Below, one piece after another: positions 1 through 11,366 of a stretch of DNA of 64,000 nucleotides. The notes under the pieces were generated by a model. The model searched no databases, was not told the origin of the DNA, and saw nothing but the letters and a program-made list of their open reading frames with translations. The stretch is from assembly GCF_000188055.2 (NCBI RefSeq), contig NZ_AEUZ02000001.1, forward strand, positions 443,501-507,500, given 5' to 3'. Numbering within the stretch: position 1 is the stretch's first letter; the number at the start of each line of letters is the position of its first letter. A program made the translations under genes and the position numbers. This stretch comes from Streptococcus urinalis 2285-97. Its GTDB lineage: Bacteria; Bacillota; Bacilli; Lactobacillales; Streptococcaceae.

Positions 1-2
1 AA

Positions 3-908
3 TTAACGTTTCAAGAAATAATCCTTACACTTCAACAATATTGGAATGATAAAGGTTGTATGCTTATGCAAGCCTATGATAATGAAAAAGGTGCTGGAAC
101 AATGAGCCCATATACATTTTTACGAGCTATTGGTCCAGAACCATGGAATGCCGCTTATGTTGAGCCTTCACGCCGTCCTGATGATGGGCGTTATGGTGAA
201 AATCCAAATAGACTTTATCAACATCATCAATTTCAGGTTGTGATGAAACCCTCACCAAGTAATATTCAAGAACTTTACTTAGAATCACTTGAAAAATTAG
301 GTATTGATCCTTTAGAACACGATATTCGTTTTGTAGAAGATAACTGGGAAAACCCATCAACTGGATCTGCCGGCTTGGGCTGGGAAGTTTGGTTAGATGG
401 GATGGAAATCACACAATTTACCTATTTTCAACAAGTTGGTGGTTTAGCCACTTCACCAGTGACATCAGAAGTAACCTATGGTTTAGAACGTTTAGCATCT
501 TATATCCAAGAAGTTGATTCTGTTTATGATATTGAGTGGGCGCCAGGTGTTAAATATGGTGAAATTTTTCTACAACCCGAATATGAGCATTCAAAATATT
601 CTTTTGAAGTATCAAATCAAGAAATGCTACTTGATAATTTTGAAAAATTTGAACAAGAAGCAAAACGTGCTTTAGAAGAAGGACTTGTTCACCCAGCATA
701 TGACTATGTCTTGAAATGTTCACACACCTTCAATTTATTAGATGCTAGGGGTGCAGTTTCTGTAACAGAACGTGCAGGTTATATCGCTCGTATTCGTAAT
801 TTGGCCCGTGTAGTTGCGAAGACATTTGTTGAAGAACGTCGAAAATTAGGATTTCCATTATTAGATGAAGAAACAAGAGCACAATTACTTAAGGAGGATG
901 CAGAATAA
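3..908 (+). CDS. glyQ: Glycine--tRNA ligase alpha subunit (5' end cut by window)
   Basis: This is the catalytic alpha subunit of the tetrameric (alpha2beta2) bacterial glycyl-tRNA synthetase, which charges tRNA-Gly with glycine. The reading frame is already open at base 3 ([14 protein letters not shown]), which matches the family just after its N-terminus. Only about four codons are therefore missing upstream, and the ATG at 60 is internal. Conserved stretches include [19 protein letters not shown] and [20 protein letters not shown]. The stop codon overlaps the glyS start by one base, so the subunits are translationally coupled. The identification is very safe because this alpha-type enzyme has no close look-alike. 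Confidence 0.97.
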   Translation, partial: LTFQEIILTLQQYWNDKGCMLMQAYDNEKGAGTMSPYTFLRAIGPEPWNAAYVEPSRRPDDGRYGENPNRLYQHHQFQVVMKPSPSNIQELYLESLEKLGIDPLEHDIRFVEDNWENPSTGSAGLGWEVWLDGMEITQFTYFQQVGGLATSPVTSEVTYGLERLASYIQEVDSVYDIEWAPGVKYGEIFLQPEYEHSKYSFEVSNQEMLLDNFEKFEQEAKRALEEGLVHPAYDYVLKCSHTFNLLDARGAVSVTERAGYIARIRNLARVVAKTFVEERRKLGFPLLDEETRAQLLKEDAE

Positions 909-2944
909 TGACAAAGAATTTATTAGTTGAATTAGGTATAGAAGAATTACCAGCTTATGTCGTTACAGCCAGTGAAAATCAACTTGGTCAAAAAATGGCA
1001 GACTTCTTAAAAGAAAATCGCTTATCTTATGAAACTATTGAGACATTTTCAACTCCACGTCGATTAGCAGTTCGTGTTAATGGTTTGTCAGACAAACAGT
1101 CTGATTTAACGGAAGATTTTAAAGGGCCGTCTAAAAAAATTGCACTTGATCAAGATGGTAATTTTTCAAAAGCAGCACAAGGATTTGTCAGGGGTAAAGG
1201 GTTAACGGTCGATGATATTGAATTTCGCGAGTTAAAAGGCGAAGAATATGTTTATGTAACAAAACATGAAATTGGAAAAGATGTAGAAGAAGTTCTTAAG
1301 GCGATACCAGACGTTTTAGCTTCATTAACGTTCCCAGTAACAATGCATTGGGCAAAAAATAGTTTTGAATACATTCGACCTGTGCATACTTTAGTTGCTT
1401 TGTTAGATGAAAAAGCATTAGACTTAGATTTCTTAGATATTCATTCAAATCAAATAAGTCGTGGACATCGGTTCCTTGGAAAAGAAGTCAAGATTACGAG
1501 TCCAGAAACTTATGAAGAAGACATGCGTTCTGTGTTTGTCATTGCTGATCCTAAAGAACGTCAAGATTTGATTGTGCAACAAATTAAAGAAATTGAAACA
1601 AAAGAACAAGTTCAGGTTGAAATTGATGACGATTTACTAAATGAAGTTTTGAACTTAGTTGAATACCCAACAGCATTTATGGGCAGTTTTGATGATAAGT
1701 ATCTTGATGTACCAGAAGAAGTGCTTGTCACATCAATGAAGAATCATCAACGTTATTTCGTCGTTCGTGATCTAAATGGAAACTTAAAACCTAACTTTAT
1801 TTCAGTTAGAAATGGGAATGCAGAGCATCTAGAAAATGTTGTCAAAGGAAACGAAAAAGTTTTAGTTGCTCGACTCGAAGACGGGGAATTTTTCTGGAGA
1901 GAAGATCAAAAATTAAATATTGCTGAATTAGTTGAAAAATTAAAACAAGTAACTTTCCACGAAAAGATTGGCTCTTTATATGAACACATGGAAAGAACAC
2001 AAGTTATTGCAGATTACTTGGCTAAAAAGGCCAACCTAAGTACCGAAGAAACAAATTCTCTTGATCGTGCCGCTCACATTTATAAATTTGACTTGTTAAC
2101 AGGTATGGTTGGAGAGTTTGATGAACTTCAAGGGATTATGGGTGAAAAATATGCTTTATTAGCTGGTGAAGATAAAGCTGTAGCAACTGCAATTCGTGAA
2201 CACTACCTTCCTAATTCTGCTGATGGTCAATTACCTGAAACAAAAGTTGGTGCCATTCTTGCGCTAGCAGATAAATTAGATACCTTGTTCTCATTTTTCT
2301 CAGTTGAACTGATTCCTTCAGGTTCTAATGATCCATATGCATTACGCCGTGCCACACAAGGTATTGTAAGAATTTTAGATCAATTTGATTTGGATATTCC
2401 AATGGATAAGTTAGTTGATGATGCTTATGACTTGACGTTTGCAAGCTTAACCTACGACCACAAGAAAGATGTGATTGATTTTATCAAAGCACGTGTGGAT
2501 AAGATGATGGGGAAAACTCCAAAAGATATTAAAGAAGCTGTTCTCAATAGTTCAACATTTATTGTTCCTGAAATGCTGGAAGTTGCAGATGCTTTAGTCG
2601 CTGCAAAACAAAGTCCAGAATATAAAGAAGCTGTTGAATCATTATCACGTGTCTTCAATCTAGGGGAAAAAGCATCGGAAAACACCCCAATTAATCCTGA
2701 TTTGTTTGAGAATCATTACGAAGAAGAATTAGCAAATGTAACAGATAATCTTGTTTTAAAAGGAAGTGCTAAAGAAAAACTAAATCAACTATTTGAATTG
2801 AGAACTATTATTAATGCTTTCTTTGATAACACGATGGTTATGGTAGATAATATTGAAATTAAAACAAATCGTTTGGCAATACTTTCAGCACTAACACAAA
2901 AAGCTAAAGCAATTGCAGCATTTAACAAACTTAACAGCAAATAA
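908..2944 (+). CDS. glyS: Glycine--tRNA ligase beta subunit
   Basis: The beta subunit recognises tRNA-Gly and completes the synthetase made with the upstream alpha subunit. The 678-residue length is normal for the family. The N-terminus [12 protein letters not shown] is the family hallmark, the central region resembles the HD-like fold of this subunit, and the C-terminal part is the DALR-type anticodon-binding region. Its ATG shares one base with the glyQ stop, the usual arrangement in Bacillota. No separate promoter is visible. No lesions are seen. Confidence 0.97.
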   Translation: MTKNLLVELGIEELPAYVVTASENQLGQKMADFLKENRLSYETIETFSTPRRLAVRVNGLSDKQSDLTEDFKGPSKKIALDQDGNFSKAAQGFVRGKGLTVDDIEFRELKGEEYVYVTKHEIGKDVEEVLKAIPDVLASLTFPVTMHWAKNSFEYIRPVHTLVALLDEKALDLDFLDIHSNQISRGHRFLGKEVKITSPETYEEDMRSVFVIADPKERQDLIVQQIKEIETKEQVQVEIDDDLLNEVLNLVEYPTAFMGSFDDKYLDVPEEVLVTSMKNHQRYFVVRDLNGNLKPNFISVRNGNAEHLENVVKGNEKVLVARLEDGEFFWREDQKLNIAELVEKLKQVTFHEKIGSLYEHMERTQVIADYLAKKANLSTEETNSLDRAAHIYKFDLLTGMVGEFDELQGIMGEKYALLAGEDKAVATAIREHYLPNSADGQLPETKVGAILALADKLDTLFSFFSVELIPSGSNDPYALRRATQGIVRILDQFDLDIPMDKLVDDAYDLTFASLTYDHKKDVIDFIKARVDKMMGKTPKDIKEAVLNSSTFIVPEMLEVADALVAAKQSPEYKEAVESLSRVFNLGEKASENTPINPDLFENHYEEELANVTDNLVLKGSAKEKLNQLFELRTIINAFFDNTMVMVDNIEIKTNRLAILSALTQKAKAIAAFNKLNSK

Positions 2945-3022
2945 TCAGTCATTGTCTAGGTAAGTACTGAAACGTTGTTCATAAGGGTATCTGAAATTTA
3001 TCTAAGTTATGGAGGGATCAGA

Positions 3023-3280
3023 ATGACGCCTGAAAAAATTGCTCGTATAAATGAGCTTGCTAAAAAGAAAAAAAATGAAGGATTAACGGCTGATGAAAAA
3101 ATAGAACAAGAAAAACTTCGTGAAGAATATCTTGAAGGCTATCGCCGTTCAATTCGTCATCATATTGAAGGCATTAAAGTTGTAGATGAAGAAGGTAATG
3201 ACGTAACTCCTGAAAAACTTCGTCAAGTTCAAAGAGAAAAAGGAATACATGGTCGTTCATTGGACGATCCAAATTCTTGA
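3023..3280 (+). CDS. DUF896 family small cytosolic protein (YnzC-like)
   Basis: This is an 85-residue, strongly charged helical protein of the DUF896/YnzC family. The family is common in Bacillota and no biochemical function is firmly assigned. I start it at the ATG at 3023 because GGAGGGA lies 6 bases upstream; the frame is open back to 2975 but that part has no family match. The start [17 protein letters not shown] and the segment [18 protein letters not shown] are typical. It follows glyS by 78 bases and ends directly in a strong terminator, so it is probably the last gene of the glyQS transcript. Confidence 0.85.
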   Translation: MTPEKIARINELAKKKKNEGLTADEKIEQEKLREEYLEGYRRSIRHHIEGIKVVDEEGNDVTPEKLRQVQREKGIHGRSLDDPNS

Positions 3281-3308
3281 AAAAAGCTAGAGTACTCTAG
3301 CTTTTTTT
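3280..3308 (+). terminator. Rho-independent terminator after glyQS-DUF896
   Basis: A perfect 16-base palindrome (GCTAGAGTACTCTAGC) flanked by A and T tracts, followed by seven T. It starts at the DUF896 stop codon. Confidence 0.9.
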
Positions 3309-3310
3309 AG

Positions 3311-4948
<1,638 letters not shown>

Positions 4949-4974
4949 GGAAGTCTTAGAACAGGGGATTTATT

Positions 4975-6819
4975 ATGGAATTTTCAAAAGAAACAAGACG
5001 ATTAAATCTACAAAAGATGCAAGATCGTACACTTGATCTTCTTATTATTGGAGGAGGAATTACAGGTGCGGGTGTTGCATTACAAGCAGCGGCAAGTGGA
5101 CTTGATACTGGCTTAATCGAAATGCAAGATTTTGCTGAAGGAACAAGTAGTCGCTCAACAAAATTAGTCCATGGTGGTTTACGCTACCTGAAACAATTTG
5201 ATGTTGAAGTTGTCTCTGATACCGTTTCGGAAAGAGCAGTTGTTCAACAAATTGCACCACATATTCCAAAACCAGACCCTATGTTATTACCAGTTTATGA
5301 TGAATCTGGTAGCACATTTAGTATGTTCCGACTCAAAGTTGCTATGGATCTTTATGACTTGCTAGCAGGTGTTAATAATACTCCTGCTGCTAATAAAGTC
5401 TTGTCTAAAGAAGAGGTCTTAAAACGTGAGCCAGATCTCCAAGAGAAGAATTTGCTAGGTGGCGGTGTTTATCTTGATTTTAGAAATAATGATGCTCGTT
5501 TAGTTATCGAAAACATCAAACGTGCCAATCGTGATGGTGCCTATATTGCAAGTCATGTTAAAGCTGAAGATTTTCTTTTTGATGCTACTGGGAAAATTAT
5601 AGGTGTTTTAGCAGAAGATTTGATTTCTGGTCAAAAAATTGAAATCAAGGCAAGGACTGTTATTAATACAACTGGTCCTTGGAGTGATGATATTCGTAAT
5701 TTTTCAAATAAAGGAAAGGCAATTCACCAATTACGACCAACAAAAGGTGTCCATTTAGTTGTGGATCGTCAAAAGCTTAAGGTCTCACAACCTGTTTATG
5801 TTGATACAGGACTAAATGACGGGCGTATGGTTTTCGTGTTACCACGTGAAAATAAAACTTATTTTGGAACGACTGATACTGATTACCATGGTGATTTAAA
5901 ACACCCAACAGTAACACAAGAAGATGTTGATTACTTATTAGAAATTGTTAACCGTCGTTTCCCAGAAGCACATTTGACGATTGATGATATTGAAAGCAGT
6001 TGGGCTGGTTTAAGGCCACTACTTTCAGGTAATAGTGCATCTGATTATAATGGTGGTAACAGTGGTAAATTAAGTGATGATAGTTTTGAGAATCTCATCG
6101 AAACAGTTCAAGCTTATGTAGCACATACAAAACAAAGAGAAGATGTTGAAGATGCAATCAAGCATGTTGAAGCAAGTACTTCAGAAAAAGAACTTGACCC
6201 TTCTGCTGTATCAAGAGGATCAAACTTTGAACGTGATAAAAATGGTCTTTTTACCTTAGCTGGAGGAAAAATTACAGACTATCGTAAGATGGCTGAAGGT
6301 GCCTTAATGACAGTTATTAAGGTCTTGAATGAAGAATTTGGACGTTCATTCAAACTTATCAATTCCAAAACCTATCCGGTTTCAGGTGGAGAAATTAATC
6401 CTGCAAATGTTGATTCAGAAATTGAAGCTTATGCACAACTAGGGACATTGAGTGGACTTGATATGGATGACGCTAGATATCTAGCTAATTTATATGGATC
6501 AAATGTACCAAAAGTTTATGCTTTAACAAGAAAAATCTCTGCAGCTGAGGATTTGAGTCTTTGTGAAACGCTATCATTACACTATGCAATGGATTATGAA
6601 ATGGCTTTAAGTCCAGCTGACTTCTTGTTACGTCGAACTAACCATATGTTGTTTATGCGTGACCAATTAGAAGAACTTATCGAGCCTGTGGTCAATGAAA
6701 TGGCTAAACATTTAGAGTGGACAGAAGACGAAAAGGAAAAGAAACGGACTGAACTACGCGAAACAATGAGTGATAATGATTTAGTGTCACTTAAAAAAAA
6801 GCTGATTAGGAGATTATAA
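4975..6819 (+). CDS. glpO: Alpha-glycerophosphate oxidase
   Basis: This FAD enzyme oxidises glycerol-3-phosphate to dihydroxyacetone phosphate and passes electrons to O2, making H2O2. The 614-residue length and a loop of about 50 residues around 350-410 point to the streptococcal/enterococcal GlpO oxidase rather than the shorter quinone-linked GlpD. The FAD-binding motif IIGGGITGAG lies at about residues 24-33, and GTSSRSTKLVHGGLRYL is conserved. It sits 26 bases after glpK with AGGGGA as ribosome site, and its stop overlaps the glpF start by one base. It links glycerol use to peroxide production. Confidence 0.95.
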   Translation: MEFSKETRRLNLQKMQDRTLDLLIIGGGITGAGVALQAAASGLDTGLIEMQDFAEGTSSRSTKLVHGGLRYLKQFDVEVVSDTVSERAVVQQIAPHIPKPDPMLLPVYDESGSTFSMFRLKVAMDLYDLLAGVNNTPAANKVLSKEEVLKREPDLQEKNLLGGGVYLDFRNNDARLVIENIKRANRDGAYIASHVKAEDFLFDATGKIIGVLAEDLISGQKIEIKARTVINTTGPWSDDIRNFSNKGKAIHQLRPTKGVHLVVDRQKLKVSQPVYVDTGLNDGRMVFVLPRENKTYFGTTDTDYHGDLKHPTVTQEDVDYLLEIVNRRFPEAHLTIDDIESSWAGLRPLLSGNSASDYNGGNSGKLSDDSFENLIETVQAYVAHTKQREDVEDAIKHVEASTSEKELDPSAVSRGSNFERDKNGLFTLAGGKITDYRKMAEGALMTVIKVLNEEFGRSFKLINSKTYPVSGGEINPANVDSEIEAYAQLGTLSGLDMDDARYLANLYGSNVPKVYALTRKISAAEDLSLCETLSLHYAMDYEMALSPADFLLRRTNHMLFMRDQLEELIEPVVNEMAKHLEWTEDEKEKKRTELRETMSDNDLVSLKKKLIRRL

Positions 6820-7520
6820 TGGATATTTTCGGAGAATTTATTGGAACAGTCATTTTAGTATTACTTGGGAATGGCGTAGTAGCTGGGGTTGTTCTACCTA
6901 AAACAAAAAATCATGATGCCGGTTGGATTGTCATTGCGACTGGATGGGGCTTAGCAGTTGCATTAGCGGTTTTTGCATCAGGACACATTTCACCTGCACA
7001 TTTAAATCCAGCAGTCAGTTTGGCATTCGCATTACAGGGGACAATTTCATGGGGTACAGCAATTCTTTATATGATTGCACAAGTATTAGGTGCAATGTTG
7101 GGGTCATTATTAGTTTACCTACAATTTAAACCACATTATGATGCTGCTGAAAATCCTGCTGATATATTGGGAACCTTTGCAACAGGTCCAGCTATTAGAA
7201 ATACAACTTCTAACTTAATTAGTGAAATTTTGGGAACCTTTGTCCTCGTCATTGTTATCTTATCATTTGGGCTATACCATATGCCTGATGGCATTGGTAC
7301 GCTTAGTGTAGGAGCACTTGTTTTTGGGATTGGACTTTCACTAGGTGGTACAACAGGTTATGCCATTAATCCTGCACGTGACTTTGGACCCCGTTTATTA
7401 CACGCCTTATTACCTATTAAGCAAAAAGGTGATTCTGATTGGTCTTATTCATGGATTCCAATTGTTGGACCATTTATTGGCGCTGTATTGGCAGTTATTC
7501 TATTTAACATCATGTCTTAA
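6819..7520 (+). CDS. glpF: Glycerol uptake facilitator (aquaglyceroporin)
   Basis: GlpF is a major-intrinsic-protein channel that lets glycerol diffuse across the membrane. The 233 residues form six hydrophobic segments, and both half-helix signature motifs are present: LNPAVS in the first half and INPARDFGPR in the second. The D after NPAR is typical of glycerol rather than water channels. The ATG overlaps the glpO stop, so it is translationally coupled. A terminator follows, closing the glpKOF operon. Confidence 0.96.
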   Translation: MDIFGEFIGTVILVLLGNGVVAGVVLPKTKNHDAGWIVIATGWGLAVALAVFASGHISPAHLNPAVSLAFALQGTISWGTAILYMIAQVLGAMLGSLLVYLQFKPHYDAAENPADILGTFATGPAIRNTTSNLISEILGTFVLVIVILSFGLYHMPDGIGTLSVGALVFGIGLSLGGTTGYAINPARDFGPRLLHALLPIKQKGDSDWSYSWIPIVGPFIGAVLAVILFNIMS

Positions 7521-7542
7521 TACTTACAATTTTGGTTACTTC

Positions 7543-7575
7543 TAATAAGGTTCAATTATTAATTGGACCTTATTT
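7543..7575 (+). terminator. Terminator-like inverted repeat after glpF
   Basis: The arms AATAAGGTTCAATT and AATTGGACCTTATT (14 bp, one G-T wobble) are separated by ATT. The T tract after it is weak, so it is a likely rather than certain terminator. Its last bases run into the next cre-like site. Confidence 0.6.
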
Positions 7576-7588
7576 AAACGTTTTCAAT
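7571..7588 (+). promoter_or_regulatory. Candidate cre site over the promoter of the NADH-oxidase-like gene
   Basis: TATTTAAACGTTTTCAAT agrees with the streptococcal cre consensus at 17 of 18 positions. It covers the expected -35 region of a promoter whose -10 is TATAAT at 7605-7610. That placement suits CcpA repression. The -10 ends only four bases before the ATG. Confidence 0.6.
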
Positions 7589-7614
7589 AATAAAAGAAAA
7601 TTGATATAATTTTT

Positions 7615-8954
7615 ATGATGAAAAAAGAATTAAAAACAACGTATTTAATATTAGGAGCTTCATTTGCTGGATTTTCATGTGCTAGTAAATTGAAAGAGAT
7701 TGAACCTAACTGTGAATTATTAATTGTTGATAAGAATAGTCAAATCTGTTATTTACCAAATGGTTTAAATTATTATTATCGTCATCAATTAGATGATTTG
7801 GAACAAGCAATAGGAACTTTAAAGTCTGATTACTTAGATAAAGATGACTTTTTGGAAGCTACTGCGGAAAAGATTTTACCAGAAGAAAAAAGTGTTATCG
7901 TCAGAAAAAATGATGGCGAGATTCTTACTATTTATTATAACTATTTGATTTGTGCTATGGGGGCTAGTGCGGATTCTTTATATATTAAAGGGACGGATTT
8001 TAAAAAAGTTGTGACCACAAAATACTATCAAAATAGTCAAGTAGCTAAGAAATATCTATCCGATGCAAAACGAATTCTTATCGTAGGTGGAGGACCGATT
8101 GGGTTGGATATGGCATATAGTTTAACTCTTCAAAAAAAGAAGTTACCTTAGTTGAAGCTATGGATAGGCTTGATTATAGACAATTTGATAGCGCTATGCT
8201 TAATCCTTTAGAAGCAGCAATTGCTGAAACTTCTGTAACTCTCATTAGAAATGAACGTGTTGAAGAGATAAAAGAATGTCAATCAGGGATTAGAGCCATT
8301 ACAAAATCACAGAGAATCATAGAAGCAGATGTCGTTTTGTTAGCTGTTAATTTTAGACCCAATAGTCATTTATTGGATGGTATTTGTGAAAAACATTCTG
8401 ATTTGACGATTAAGGTCAATCAGAACATGCAAACTAGTCAATCAACTATTTATGCAATCGGAGATTTAGTTAGTTGTCCAATGTTTAGTTTAGATGAAAA
8501 TTATTATGCTCCATTAATTAATCATGTCATTAGGACTGGTCAAAAAGTTGCTTATCATTTTTTAGGAGTTAAAACACCTCCCTTGAGAACGACTAAGGTT
8601 ATGGGAAGTCATCATTTTGGTTTTTATCGTTCTAGTATAGGATTAACTGAAGAAGAAGCTAGTTTATACCAGGATACAATTAGCTATGTCTATCGTAATC
8701 TAGAAAAAGGAAATATATTCTGCCTTAAACTCATTGCAAGCAAGAAAGAAGGGAAACTTTTGCGGGCTCAGATCCTTTCAAAGGAAACTAATTTGATGCT
8801 TGCTAATCAATTGTCACAGGCAATAAGTTATTCTTTAACAGATCAAGATTTAGCTTTCCAAGATTTTATTTATTCAAAAGGGAATGCAGATATGGCCGAC
8901 TACCTTCATAAAGCGTCACTTAAGTTATTTGAAAAGAGGCATGGTCTATGTTAG
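7615..8954 (+). pseudogene. NADH-oxidase/CoA-disulfide-reductase-like flavoprotein, frameshifted
   Basis: Two open frames together encode one FAD/NAD-dependent oxidoreductase of about 446 residues, the usual family size. The first frame (7615-8151) holds the FAD dinucleotide motif (ILGASFAG) and the start of the NAD motif (ILIVGGGPIG). It runs out in LQKKKLP. The second frame (from about 8140; first ATG 8160) continues with EAMDRLDYRQF, the GDLV FAD motif and the C-terminal dimer domain. One extra A in the A7 tract at 8132-8138 would join them. In the active-site stretch the family has SCG, but here it reads PNG, so the redox cysteine looks absent. No ribosome site is visible at 7615. It may be a decayed gene, a phase variant or a sequencing error. 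Confidence 0.8.
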
Positions 8955-10429
8955 TTGAAAAATTGATGGACAAAGAAAGACGATGTCAATTTCGGATTTT
9001 GTATCTGATGCAAGATCATTTTGGAGCATATGCTATTAGAGATTTGACAGAAGAATTACAACTTTCAAAAGTAACCTTACTAAAATACATTGATCGCTTA
9101 AATACAGATTTTGAAAATGAAGATTTTGATATTCAGATTGAACTAAAAAATGAAGAAGCACTCTTAATAAATCAAAATCAGATGGCTTGTCAAAAAATTG
9201 TCAAATTCTTTTTAAAAGATTCTATTCCTTACCAAATTATCATACGACTTTTTAGTGAAAAACAATTTAGTATCTATGAATTATCACAAGAATTACTTGT
9301 TAGTGAGGCGACACTAAATAGACATTTGGCTCATTTAAATAAGCTTTTAACTGAATTTAAGATTGGAATTTCTAAGGGTAAGCAGGTTGGCAGTGAGTTA
9401 CAATGGCGATATTTTTATTTTGAGTTATTTCAATTAACCATGACTTTTTCAGAAAAGCGTCAATTGAGAAATGAGATGAATCAATCCTCATTTGAGGAGA
9501 TGATTGAAAGACTTTGTGGTGAAAAATTATCAGAAACAAAATTATCAAAGTTAAATTTATGGTTTTATATCTGTCAAAAAAGACTTTTTTTCTTTAATCA
9601 TCGAAATAGGCCTCAAGAAAAGGAACTCCTAGCATTAGATATTAATGTTTTTTATCAAAGGTTAATAAGAGCTTTGCTTCATTATTTTAATCGATATGCT
9701 ATTGAGTTTGACCAAAGTGAAGTTTATGCTTTGTTTGCTTTTTTAATGAGCCAATCAGTCCTTCCAATTCAGACAACTCAATACATTTTGGGATTTGGAG
9801 GAATTATTGCTGATAATATAACAGAAAGTTTATGGTTAATAGACCAAACTCATTTAGTTGGAGATAATCATCGTGAACTTTTAATCTATGGGTTAAGTCA
9901 GTTTTTTTGTCAATTCACTTTCTTTGAGGGAATTATTTTAAGCAATTATCAATTTGAAAATTCAATTAAACTTGTGGATAACTCTAAAAATAAAGAGATT
10001 ATTTCAATTACATTGAGTCGATTATTGCATCTTGCTGAAAAAGGCCATTTTCAGAATAATGATACGGTAAAATATCAAAGGTGTCAGTTATTAGAATTAC
10101 TACTTTTTTCAATGGCTAAAAGCTTTAAGACAGTTCAAATAGCTATTGATTTTGATGATGACATCGTTGCTTACTTTATCCTTGAAAAAAAATTAGAATC
10201 CATTATCAAAAATAATCGCTATATCCATTTTCAAATGTTTAGCACTGAAAAAAAGTATGATGGAATCATTAGTTTTGAAAAACGTGATATTTATGGACAT
10301 ACGCCTTTTATTCAAGTTAACAAAGAAACAAGTATGCAAGAATTAGTAAGAATTGAAATGTTTGTGACAGAACTATTTGAAAAGTTAAAAGTTAATCAAA
10401 AGCAGGAAAGACAAATCAACTATACCTAG
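8948..10429 (+). CDS. Mga/RofA-like stand-alone transcription regulator
   Basis: This 493-residue protein has the layout of the Mga/RofA-type regulators. Two helix-turn-helix regions lie near the N-terminus (about residues 27-47, AIRDLTEELQLSKVTLLKYI, and about 95-115, SIYELSQELLVSEATLNRHL). A long PRD-like central region and an EIIB-like C-terminal part follow, which in Mga are targets of PTS phosphorylation. It overlaps the preceding flavoprotein frame by seven bases, so the two were probably co-transcribed. Possible targets are the flavoprotein and neighbouring sugar genes, but this is inference. I do not assign a specific name because several paralogues exist per genome. Confidence 0.75.
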   Translation: MLVEKLMDKERRCQFRILYLMQDHFGAYAIRDLTEELQLSKVTLLKYIDRLNTDFENEDFDIQIELKNEEALLINQNQMACQKIVKFFLKDSIPYQIIIRLFSEKQFSIYELSQELLVSEATLNRHLAHLNKLLTEFKIGISKGKQVGSELQWRYFYFELFQLTMTFSEKRQLRNEMNQSSFEEMIERLCGEKLSETKLSKLNLWFYICQKRLFFFNHRNRPQEKELLALDINVFYQRLIRALLHYFNRYAIEFDQSEVYALFAFLMSQSVLPIQTTQYILGFGGIIADNITESLWLIDQTHLVGDNHRELLIYGLSQFFCQFTFFEGIILSNYQFENSIKLVDNSKNKEIISITLSRLLHLAEKGHFQNNDTVKYQRCQLLELLLFSMAKSFKTVQIAIDFDDDIVAYFILEKKLESIIKNNRYIHFQMFSTEKKYDGIISFEKRDIYGHTPFIQVNKETSMQELVRIEMFVTELFEKLKVNQKQERQINYT

Positions 10430-10560
10430 CTAGTCTATAATTGAACACTTTCATGTGTAATACTTGGTCTTTTTAATTTTGAATGAGGTTACTATAATAT
10501 TATTCGAAAAGACTTTTTAAAATTTAAAAGTTTAGTTATTTTATAACAAAGGAGCATAAA

Positions 10561-11205
10561 ATGAAATTTTTCTTAGACACAGCCAATGTTGATGCCATCA
10601 AGGAAATCAATCAATTAGGAGTTGTTGATGGTGTTACCACAAACCCAAGTATCATCGCACGAGAAGGACGTGACTTTGAACAAGTCATTAAAGAAATCTG
10701 TCAAATCATAGATGGACCAGTCAGTGCAGAAGTAACAGGCTTAAAAGCCGAAGAAATGGTAGAAGAAGCAAGAACTATTTCAAAATGGGCACCAAATGTT
10801 GTTGTTAAAATTCCAATGACAACAGAAGGTCTAAAAGCCACACATCAATTATCATCAGAAGGGATTAAGACCAATGTCACATTGATTTTCAGTGTTTCTC
10901 AAGGCTTGATGGCAATGAAAGCAGGAGCCACTTATATCAGCCCATTTATAGGTCGTTTAGAAGATATTAGTGCCGATCCTTACCAATTGATAGCTGATTT
11001 ACGTGAGATCATAGATACCTATGGTTACCAATCAGAAATTATTTCCGCAAGTATCAGAAGTCGCAGTCACGTAGAAGAAGTGGCAAAATTAGGGTCACAC
11101 ATTGCGACTATTCCAGATAGCCTATTTTCAAAGATGACCGAACACCCATTAACAACAAATGGTATTAAGACCTTTATGGATGATTGGGCTTCTTTCAAAA
11201 AATAA
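10561..11205 (+). CDS. Transaldolase / fructose-6-phosphate aldolase-like protein
   Basis: This is a 214-residue class I aldolase of the short transaldolase (TalC/MipB/FSA) family. It begins [16 protein letters not shown], followed by GVTTNPS. The Schiff-base lysine is at residue 83 (VVVKIP). Members either act as transaldolase in the pentose-phosphate pathway or cleave fructose-6-phosphate, and sequence alone does not settle which. The next gene is transketolase, which favours a pentose-phosphate role. The ribosome site AAAGGAG lies 6 bases upstream, and a terminator follows the stop. Confidence 0.87.
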   Translation: MKFFLDTANVDAIKEINQLGVVDGVTTNPSIIAREGRDFEQVIKEICQIIDGPVSAEVTGLKAEEMVEEARTISKWAPNVVVKIPMTTEGLKATHQLSSEGIKTNVTLIFSVSQGLMAMKAGATYISPFIGRLEDISADPYQLIADLREIIDTYGYQSEIISASIRSRSHVEEVAKLGSHIATIPDSLFSKMTEHPLTTNGIKTFMDDWASFKK

Positions 11206-11207
11206 TA

Positions 11208-11240
11208 AGAGAACCTAGTTTTTGGGGCTAGGTTTTCTAT
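11208..11240 (+). terminator. Terminator after transaldolase-like gene
   Basis: The arms AGAACCTAG and CTAGGTTTTCT form a 9-bp stem with a nine-base loop. It separates the gene from tkt. Confidence 0.75.
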
Positions 11241-11307
11241 ATTAATTAAAGATAAGATTTTCATTCAGAAATCATACTGTGAATTCTGTAAAAAAAAAGT
11301 TAATTTA

Positions 11308-11339
11308 TGTTACAATAGAAAACAGAAAACGTTTAATTT
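11308..11339 (+). promoter_or_regulatory. tkt promoter with weak cre-like site
   Basis: An extended -10 (TGTTACAAT, 11308-11316) is followed by ACAGAAAACGTTTAATTT at 11322-11339. That sequence keeps the cre core AAAACGTTT but misses three consensus positions. The promoter is plausible; the cre call is weak. Confidence 0.4.
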
Positions 11340-11366
11340 TACTTGTTATAACAGAAAGGTAAGAAC

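Noticed and set aside
8120..8170. Programmed -1/+1 ribosomal frameshifting at the A7 tract of the flavoprotein
   Set aside because: A slippery run exists, but no stop-proximal pseudoknot or ribosome-site stimulator was seen; an indel is simpler.
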